Shown: positions 1 through 5,476 of the stretch, one piece after another
Layout of the letters: each line of letters starts with the position of its first letter
Position numbering within the stretch: position 1 is the stretch's first letter
DNA from: Opitutia bacterium UBA4654
GTDB lineage: Bacteria; Verrucomicrobiota; Verrucomicrobiia; Opitutales; Intestinicryptomonadaceae
DNA: 11,187 bases
Assembly: GCA_002405555.1 (NCBI GenBank)
Contig: DHMA01000164.1
Coordinates: 1 to 11,187 of the forward strand
Reading direction: 5' to 3'
Program-made: the position numbers and the translations under genes
Notes under the pieces: generated by a model
Database searches by the model: none
Told to the model about the DNA's origin: nothing
The model's input: only the letters and a program-made list of their open reading frames with translations

Positions 1-1508
1 GAGGCCGCAGTCCGCGCAAAATTCAACATGATGATTCCGTCGAGCTTCATCAACATTCAAAACCCGCCCGAACGCGAGCTTGTTGACATCTGCTCGCGGC
101 GCGGACTCTACGTTTCCATGCACCACGTCGAGCCGCTCGGCGTAAGCGCGCACACGTTTTTCCACCAGCAAAAAATGCGCGGCGAAAAGAAAACGGCGTT
201 CTCGTATTTCTCCGCCCGCGCCGAAATGGTCGCCGCGTGGCGCGAATACGCCGAAATCTGGGCGAAAGTTCCCGACGTAATCTGGCAAATCGGGCTGCGC
301 GGAGTCGGCGACCGCCCCATGTGGATGGCGGACTCCTCCATTCCCAAAAGCGACGCCGCCCGCGGGAAAATCATCTCGGAGGCGATTGCCGAGGAAGTGA
401 AAATCATCAGGGAATTCGACAAACGCGAAAACCCGCCCATCACCATGACACTCTGGAACGAAGGCTCGTTCCTCTACTCGAACGGCTTTCTAAAAATCCC
501 CGACGGCGTAATCGTGGTATTTTCCGACAACTGCCCCGGCTGGAAAATGCAAAGCGACTTCGAAAGCGGCCCGCGCCCCGCCGAAAACAAATTCGGCATC
601 TACTACCACCAGCAGCTGTGGAGCTGCGGCCCGCACTTGGCGCAGGGCGTGCCGCCTGCGCAGACGCGCAAAGTGCTCGCGCGGGCAATCGAGAAAAATT
701 CCGCCGAATACGTCGTGCTGAACGTGTCGAACGTGCGCGAATTTTCGCAGCAAGCGCAAAAATGCTTTTCGACTTCGACGCAACGCCGCGCGACGGCGGG
801 CTTGAAGACTTCCTCGCCGAACGCTTCGGTGGCGACGCCCCCGAAATGAAGCGGCTCTACGAGCTTTACTTTTCGTCGTTCGTCCTCAACCCCTCGCGCA
901 AAGTGCCCGCGTGGCTCGACGGCACGGCGCAAAAGGGAATTATCCAAAACTTCACGCTGATAAAAAACGCGGCGAAATCTAAAAAGAGCTTCAACAGCTT
1001 TGTCGAAAGAGTCAAAACCGACACGGGCAAAGTGAAAAACCGCGACCCCGAAACGGAGCGAATCTGGCGGCAATTCCTCTCCGACATGCACTTCGAAAAG
1101 GGAACGTTCCCCGAAAGGCTTGCGCACATTTCGAAGCAATCGGCAAATTTCGAAAACGCGGTTGCGGAAATCGAAAAATCGCTCGCAAGCCTGCAAGAGC
1201 CGTCGCGGAAATTCCTGCGCACAAACCTGCTTTCGCACGCGCTGATAATGCGGGCGTGCTCCGACATCTACAAGCATTCGACAGCCGCCGTCGTCGCGCT
1301 TTCGGGGCGCGACTTCGCCGCCGCGCAGGCGGAGCTTGACAAGGCGTCGGAGGCTTTCGCGCACTTCGACCGCGCAAAGAAAATCAACACCGAGGGCGAA
1401 TGGAAAAACTGGTACAGGGGCGAGTTGAAAATGGACTTCGCCGAACTGTTAAAACTTGCTAAATCCGCGCGTGAATCGGCGGATAAAATCAAAAACTCCG
1501 ATTTTTAA
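1..1508 (+). pseudogene. GH115 alpha-glucuronidase-like hydrolase, 5' end missing and frameshifted
   Basis: The reading frame is already open at base 1, so the N-terminal part lies outside the window. The first segment runs in the frame of base 1 and stops at 847-849. The second runs in the frame of base 3 to the TAA at 1506-1508. Adding one A to the A5 run at 758-762 joins them into about 502 continuous residues. GH115 enzymes remove (4-O-methyl)glucuronic acid from xylan-type polysaccharides. Family-like segments seen are GLRGVGDRPM (292-321), SDN (523-531) and YYHQQLW (601-621), which resemble the conserved RG..D, DN and YYH active-site segments of the family. The part after the break is helical, and I see no C-terminal beta-sandwich beyond it. 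If the frameshift is real, this is a pseudogene, or two ORFs with the second starting at ATG 762. If it is a sequencing error, the gene is intact. Family call fairly sure; exact substrate unknown. Confidence 0.72.
758..764 (+). other. Frameshift point in the GH115-like gene (A5 run followed by TG)
   Basis: The upstream frame reads ...QQAQK and then loses similarity (CFSTSTQRR...). The downstream frame picks up MLFDFDATPRDGG at exactly this place. A sixth A would give QQAQKMLFDFDATPRDGG, with no residue missing or doubled. A one-base homopolymer length change is the simplest explanation. The site does not form a canonical X_XXY_YYZ slippery heptamer in the zero frame. Confidence 0.75.
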
Positions 1509-1531
1509 ACAAACTGCAATTTTCGAAAAAA

Positions 1532-3853
1532 ATGAAAAATAACGCATTCGGATTCATCGCAATGGGTATTGCCTCGGCGGTAGCTTCGGCGCAAAGCTAC
1601 ATTGCAAACGAAGATTTTGAAGGGGCAAAGCCGACGCTCGAAGTCGGGGCGCAAACGCGCATAACCGACGCAAAAGGCGAATCCATCGGCGGCTCGCGCT
1701 CGCTTTTGTGCGACGCCGCCAACGGCAAAGACGAAACCGCGTTCGAAGTGTCGAGCGACAAATTCAACGTCTTCGAAGTCTCGTTCAACTACAAAACGCT
1801 CAACGGCGCAAAAGGCGCTCCGCAAGTCGGCTTCATCGACAAGGACGGCAAATACACCGACTTCCGCAGCGAACGCCCGTTTTTTCTGCACAACGACGGC
1901 GACATCGAAACGCTCAAAGCCGTCTTCCACGGACGCGCGGGGCAGAAGTGCACCCTGCGCGTTTGCGTCTCCGCGGGCGGACGCGCCGTTTTCGACAACG
2001 TCAAAGTTCGCGGCTTCAACGCCCCCGCGAAAAGCGACTGGGCGGTGCGCAACGCAAAGGTGTTTTCGTCGTGCCGAAGCAATCCGTTCAAAAACTACTA
2101 CCTGAAACCCGACGACAAAATTCTGTCGATGTCGGAAGCCGAATTTTTCCCGTTCATCGACAAATACGGGCAGTACAAGCACCGCGACTGGACCGACAAA
2201 GTCCATTCGGACGCCGACTTAAAGGCGCAGGCGCAGCGCGAAAAAAAGCTCGCCGACGCCCTGCCCGACTCCCGACCCGACCGCGACAAGTATTGCGGCT
2301 ACGTCTCGCCCGACGGGAAATTCGCGGCGACGGGCAAATTCAGGACGCAGAAAATCGACGGCAAATGGTGGTTCATCACGCCCGACGGCAATCCGTTCTT
2401 TGCGGTGGGCGCGTGCAAAACGGGCTTCGGGTGGAGCCTGAATCCGCCCAAATTCGACGGGCGCGACTGCGAAAAGCGCACGCCGTCAACGCCGATTGAA
2501 GGGCGCGAAAAATTCTTCGAAAACCCCGTCGGCGAAAAGTACACGCTTGCGACCGAGCCTTTCAAACGCTCGTATTTTCAGGGCAAGCCCGCAAAGAGCT
2601 TCAACTACTACGCCCGCAACATCGACATAAAATACGGCAACCCCGACGCCGACTTCCTCGCGAAAACCTTGTCGCGGCGCGCAAAGCTTTTCGGCGTAAA
2701 TCTGGGCGGGCATTTGAGCGAGTACCCGCTTCTCGAAAAGGCGAAAGTGCCCTACACCGTTACGGTTTACTCCGCGCCCGAAGAGTGGATTGACGGCGAC
2801 TACAAGCTCCACGGCTGGTGGCAGCTGCCGCCCGACTGGTTCTCGCCGAAGTTCGAAAAATCCGTGCGCGAACGCCTCGCCGAATGCGCCCCGTACATAA
2901 AGAGCGCGTACTGCTTCGGCGTGTTCGTCGACGGCGAGCTGCCGTGGGTCGAAAAACGCGCCGAAATTTCGAAGGGCGTGCTCTCGTGCGGCGAAGCGCA
3001 GAGCGCGAAAATCGCGTTCTGGCAAATGCTCGAAAAAAAATACAAAACGCTCCGCGACCTGAACGCCGCGTGGGGCTCGAAATACGAATCGAAAGCCGAC
3101 TTTCTCAAAACAAAAAACTTCTTTCCGACAACCGAAAAAGGCATCGCCGATTTGTCCGACTTCGAGGAACTCTACACGCGCCAATATTTCAAAGTCTGCC
3201 GCGACGCAATCAAGGACATCGACAAAAACGCGATGTACTTGGGGTGCAGTTTCGGAACATACGGCTCGGCGTGGGAATATGCCGCCATGATTTCGGCGGA
3301 CTACTGCGAAGTCGTTACCGCGAACATCTACCGCTACAATGTCTCGAACCTCGCCCTGCCCGCAGGCTCGAAAGACCGCCCCATTCTCATCGGCGAGTAC
3401 CACTTCACGCCGTACGATGCGGGCACGTTCGGCATAACGATGGTTCCCGTCGAAACCGCGGAAAATCAGGCGCAATGCACGCTCGAATTTATGCGGAGCG
3501 CGGCGCACAACCCCGCCGTTGCGGGCATAGACTGGTTCGCGTGGTTCGACCTTCCCGCAACCGGCAGGTACGACAAAGCCGACAGCGGAATCGGGCTTAT
3601 CGACATGGCTGACACCCCGCACTACAAGCTTGTCGAGACTTTCAAAAAGTTTTCCGAAGAAGTCTACAAAATGCGATTCGAGGCAAAGGGCGCGTACGGC
3701 AGCGGAGCGCAAAACGACCGCAACTGGCACGAAGCTCCCACGCAATTTTCAAATGCACGCGGCACGGCAAAAATGCAATGCCGCTTTTTAGTATCGTCAG
3801 GCGCAAGCAACATAGAGCGGCATTTTACAACAAAAAAAAGAGAAATCTTATGA
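1532..3853 (+). CDS. Secreted GH50-like glycoside hydrolase (beta-agarase-like, clan GH-A)
   Basis: The protein has 773 residues. Residues 1-20 form a signal peptide with a likely cleavage site ASA|QS, so it is exported. Residues ~22-165 look like a beta-sandwich, CBM-like domain. From ~210, YGQYKHRDWTDKV and TGKFRTQKIDGKWWFITPDG match the lead-in typical of GH50 agarases, followed by a (beta/alpha)8-type catalytic domain. The likely acid/base is E469 in FGVFVDGELPW and the likely nucleophile is E622 in PILIGEYHF. Their spacing of 153 residues suits GH50. The residue before the acid/base is Gly where clan GH-A normally has Asn. The start is ATG 1532, 23 nt after the GH115 stop, with no good Shine-Dalgarno. 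The last ~50 residues are low-complexity and read into terminator-like hairpins. Known GH50 enzymes cleave agarose-type beta-1,4 galactan links; the true substrate here could differ. The neighbouring GH115-like gene suggests shared polysaccharide breakdown. Confidence 0.8.
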   Translation: MKNNAFGFIAMGIASAVASAQSYIANEDFEGAKPTLEVGAQTRITDAKGESIGGSRSLLCDAANGKDETAFEVSSDKFNVFEVSFNYKTLNGAKGAPQVGFIDKDGKYTDFRSERPFFLHNDGDIETLKAVFHGRAGQKCTLRVCVSAGGRAVFDNVKVRGFNAPAKSDWAVRNAKVFSSCRSNPFKNYYLKPDDKILSMSEAEFFPFIDKYGQYKHRDWTDKVHSDADLKAQAQREKKLADALPDSRPDRDKYCGYVSPDGKFAATGKFRTQKIDGKWWFITPDGNPFFAVGACKTGFGWSLNPPKFDGRDCEKRTPSTPIEGREKFFENPVGEKYTLATEPFKRSYFQGKPAKSFNYYARNIDIKYGNPDADFLAKTLSRRAKLFGVNLGGHLSEYPLLEKAKVPYTVTVYSAPEEWIDGDYKLHGWWQLPPDWFSPKFEKSVRERLAECAPYIKSAYCFGVFVDGELPWVEKRAEISKGVLSCGEAQSAKIAFWQMLEKKYKTLRDLNAAWGSKYESKADFLKTKNFFPTTEKGIADLSDFEELYTRQYFKVCRDAIKDIDKNAMYLGCSFGTYGSAWEYAAMISADYCEVVTANIYRYNVSNLALPAGSKDRPILIGEYHFTPYDAGTFGITMVPVETAENQAQCTLEFMRSAAHNPAVAGIDWFAWFDLPATGRYDKADSGIGLIDMADTPHYKLVETFKKFSEEVYKMRFEAKGAYGSGAQNDRNWHEAPTQFSNARGTAKMQCRFLVSSGASNIERHFTTKKREIL
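3777..3824. repeat. Inverted repeat in the 3' end of the GH50-like gene
   Basis: AATGCCGCT at 3777-3785 is matched by its perfect complement AGCGGCATT at 3816-3824, leaving a 30-nt loop. It lies inside the coding frame, in the low-similarity tail, just before the terminator-like hairpin. The 9-bp arms are short enough that chance cannot be excluded. Function unknown. Confidence 0.35.
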
Positions 3854-3869
3854 ACAAGACTTCTCTTTT
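3836..3869. terminator. Bidirectional terminator-like hairpin at the GH50 stop codon
   Basis: The arms AAAAGAGAAATCTT (3836-3849) and AAGACTTCTCTTTT (3856-3869) pair over 14 bp with one mismatch around a 6-nt loop that contains the TGA stop (3851-3853). On the minus strand the right side ends in eight U (A run 3832-3839), a good intrinsic-terminator shape for transcripts arriving from pfp. On the plus strand only the four T of the stem follow, so termination there would be weaker. Confidence 0.6.
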
Positions 3870-3873
3870 GATA

Positions 3874-3892
3874 AAAACCGATAAACGGTTTT
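3874..3892. repeat. Small perfect hairpin AAAACCG-ATAAA-CGGTTTT
   Basis: Seven base pairs are formed by AAAACCG (3874-3880) and CGGTTTT (3886-3892) around a 5-nt loop. It sits 4 bases after the preceding hairpin and is symmetric, with A and T at the outer ends. It could add to transcription termination on either strand. CGGTTTT also resembles the GAGCGGTTT motif of the downstream tandem repeat. Confidence 0.4.
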
Positions 3893-3969
3893 CTTCGCGT
3901 TTCCCGCCCTATTTATAAGTGGTTGCGCAGTTTCCCGCCTCTCTTTTGAGCGGTTTGCCGCCCTCTCTC

Positions 3970-4009
3970 AAAAATTGGGACAACCCGCTTTCGCGTGTTG
4001 CCCCTTTTT
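3970..4009. terminator. Bidirectional intrinsic terminator-like hairpin, repeat copy A
   Basis: GGGACAACCCGC pairs with GCGTGTTGCCCC across a TTTC tetraloop (3977-4004): 12 positions with two mismatches. It is flanked by A5 (3970-3974) on the left and T5 (4005-4009) on the right, so a transcript from either strand would end in a GC-rich stem followed by U residues. This suits the convergent GH50-like and pfp genes. Confidence 0.62.
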
Positions 4010-4053
4010 GAGCGGTTTCTACCTCTCTTATGAGCGGTTTTCCGCCCTCTCTC

Positions 4054-4093
4054 AAAAATTGGGACAACCCGCTTTCGCGTGTTGCCCCTTTTT
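4054..4093. terminator. Bidirectional intrinsic terminator-like hairpin, repeat copy B
   Basis: The sequence is identical to the hairpin 84 bases upstream: stem 4061-4088, A5 at 4054-4058, T5 at 4089-4093. It lies only 5 bases beyond the pfp stop codon and is therefore the first termination signal met by pfp transcripts. Confidence 0.65.
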
Positions 4094-4097
4094 GAGA

Positions 4098-5297
4098 CTA
4101 CGCCTGTCCGATTGCTTTCAGCAATTCGACAAACCAAGCCTGCTTTGTATCGAACGGTTTACCGCCCTTGATTCGCTCAAATTCGCAAGCGCGGAGGACG
4201 TTGCCGTTGTTTTCGTCGTGGCCGATTACGCCGCTTTCCCTGCGCATTGCGCATTCAACGGCGAGGTCGGTGCAGCTCTTGATGAGGCGCAGGTCGTCGG
4301 CGTTTGCGGCCGCCGCGCGGGCAAAATAGCCGCTCTTCTGGACCATCACCTTTTCCGCGCCAATCATTTCGGCGAACTGTTTGCCGAACCATTTGCCGGG
4401 GTTTACCGCGTCGAGCTTGACGTGTCCGAATGCGTCGCGGGGAACTTCTTCGCCCTTAGCCTCCATTTCGGCGACAATCGTCTTAACGCCCGCGCCCTCG
4501 GAGATGAAGATGTTTACGCAGTCGTTCTTATCCATGACCTCTTTGAGGCGTTTGGCTTCTTTTGCAATATCGATTTCCATTTCGGGAATGAACACCGCGT
4601 GGACGTCGCGACGCGCTTTTGTGAGTCCGAGACCGTCTGCGTATTCGCCGCGGTTGAGCATTTCGCGGTATTTCGCCGCGGTTGCCGCCGTGAGCCAGCC
4701 GCAGTTGCGCCCCATTACTTCGTGGATAATGAGCATGCGCGGGTTTGCGCCGCATTCGCCGACGACATTCTTGAAGAACTTTGCGCCCTCTTCCGCCGCC
4801 GTCCACGCGCCGAGGCTCTGGCGAATGGGATAGACGTCGTTGTCAATCGTCTTGGGAAGCCCGATGACTGTGAGTTCGTAATTGTTTTCTTTGAGGAATT
4901 TAGCCAAGTCGGCAGCCGCGGTATTGGTGTCGTCTCCGCCGATTGTGTGGAGAATGTCTACGCCGTCCTTTACGAGCTGGTCTGCCGCAACTTTCTGCGG
5001 GTCCTGACCTTCTTTGACGAGGCCGCGCTTTACGCAGTCTTTTACGTTTGTGAGCTTCACGCGCGAGTTGCCGATAGGCGAGCCGCCGTAGAGGTGGAGC
5101 AGGTGCGCCTGTTCGCGCATTTTTGCGTCTACCTTAATGCTATCGCCGAGCAACAGACCCTTATAGCCGTTGATGTAGCATATGATTTCGATGGAGGGGT
5201 CGATTTCCGTATAACGTTCAATCAGACCGCCGATTGCGCTTGACAGGCAGGGCGCGAGTCCGCCCGCCGTGAGTATTCCGACTTTTTTAGGTTTCAT
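4098..5297 (-). CDS. pfp: Pyrophosphate--fructose-6-phosphate 1-phosphotransferase (PPi-PFK)
   Basis: This 399-residue cytoplasmic enzyme should convert fructose 6-phosphate and pyrophosphate to fructose 1,6-bisphosphate and phosphate, reversibly, in glycolysis/gluconeogenesis. Motifs seen: an N-terminal GILTAGGLAPCLSSAIGG phosphate-binding segment (residues ~7-24), GGDD at 120-123, PKTIDND at 148-154, MGR at 195-197 (sugar-phosphate binding) and a PE pair at 238-239. Asp as the second residue of GGDD and Lys in PKTIDND are the known marks of pyrophosphate rather than ATP use (ATP enzymes have GGDG and PGTIDND). The length fits the ~400-residue bacterial PPi-PFK group. Start ATG 5297 has only a weak, A-rich leader and no clear Shine-Dalgarno. 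The gene is convergent with the GH50-like gene. It is separated from clpC by a terminator, so it probably has its own promoter. Confidence 0.93.
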   Translation of the reverse strand: MKPKKVGILTAGGLAPCLSSAIGGLIERYTEIDPSIEIICYINGYKGLLLGDSIKVDAKMREQAHLLHLYGGSPIGNSRVKLTNVKDCVKRGLVKEGQDPQKVAADQLVKDGVDILHTIGGDDTNTAAADLAKFLKENNYELTVIGLPKTIDNDVYPIRQSLGAWTAAEEGAKFFKNVVGECGANPRMLIIHEVMGRNCGWLTAATAAKYREMLNRGEYADGLGLTKARRDVHAVFIPEMEIDIAKEAKRLKEVMDKNDCVNIFISEGAGVKTIVAEMEAKGEEVPRDAFGHVKLDAVNPGKWFGKQFAEMIGAEKVMVQKSGYFARAAAANADDLRLIKSCTDLAVECAMRRESGVIGHDENNGNVLRACEFERIKGGKPFDTKQAWFVELLKAIGQA

Positions 5298-5326
5298 AAT
5301 TTTTTCTGAAAGAAATTAAGCCGCCT

Positions 5327-5354
5327 ATCCTACGGGTTCAGCCGCGCCGCGCAA
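5327..5354 (-). promoter_or_regulatory. Possible sigma70-type promoter for pfp
   Basis: On the minus strand TTGCGC (5354-5349) and TAGGAT (5332-5327) are separated by 16 nt. They would start transcription near 5320, about 22 nt before the pfp ATG. The position between the clpC terminator and pfp is right, but the hexamer matches are only partial. Confidence 0.28.
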
Positions 5355-5428
5355 GTAAAAATGCCGCGCGGAAACGCAAAAAATGGGCACGTGTTTCCGT
5401 GCACCGAAAGCCGGCGACGCGCGGGCGC

Positions 5429-5462
5429 AAAAAAAAATCCGCAAGCCCGAAGCCTGCGGATT
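5429..5462 (-). terminator. Intrinsic terminator of clpC
   Basis: On the minus strand AATCCGCAGGC pairs with GCTTGCGGATT (11 bp, one G-U pair) around a 5-nt loop (TTCGG), followed at once by nine T (5437-5429). It begins 14 nt after the clpC stop and is the best-formed terminator in the window. Confidence 0.88.
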
Positions 5463-5476
5463 GCCGATTTTTCAAA

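Larger units (their letters stand above)
3938..4096. repeat. Tandem direct repeat, two 75-bp copies at 84-bp spacing
   Basis: Copy A (3938-4012) and copy B (4022-4096) each begin CCTCTCTT and end CCCCTTTTTGAG, and differ at only two positions. The 9-nt link CGGTTTCTA resembles the internal CGGTTTNCC motif. GAGCGGTTT occurs three times, starting at 3948, 4010 and 4032. Upstream, 3901-3937 holds looser versions (TTTCCCGCC twice). Copy B ends one base before the pfp stop codon. Each copy has a bidirectional terminator-like hairpin at its centre. The high identity suggests recent duplication, or a repeat family kept similar by recombination or selection. No transposase or terminal inverted repeat is seen. 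Confidence 0.85.

Noticed and set aside
757..765. Programmed -1 ribosomal frameshift in the GH115-like gene
   Set aside because: The zero frame reads CAA AAA TGC, which does not fit X_XXY_YYZ, and no strong downstream pseudoknot was evident. A homopolymer length error or mutation is simpler.
2486..3745. Minus-strand open frame of 419 codons inside the GH50-like gene
   Set aside because: It is Arg- and Val-rich antisense shadow sequence. The plus strand carries the catalytic motifs.
3938..4096. CRISPR array
   Set aside because: There are only two copies, the repeated part is 75 bp and the link only 9 nt, the unit is a terminator-like palindrome, and no cas gene is near.
3913..4137. Minus-strand open frame of 74 codons with a repeated peptide (KRGNTRKRVVPIFERGR twice)
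   Set aside because: It is the translation of the tandem terminator repeat and runs into the pfp coding sequence in another frame. It is very Arg-rich with no ribosome binding site. A non-coding repeat explains it fully.
3975..5243. Plus-strand open frame of 422 codons over pfp
   Set aside because: It is antisense to a full-length PPi-PFK with all motifs, begins inside the repeat, and shows no recognisable protein.
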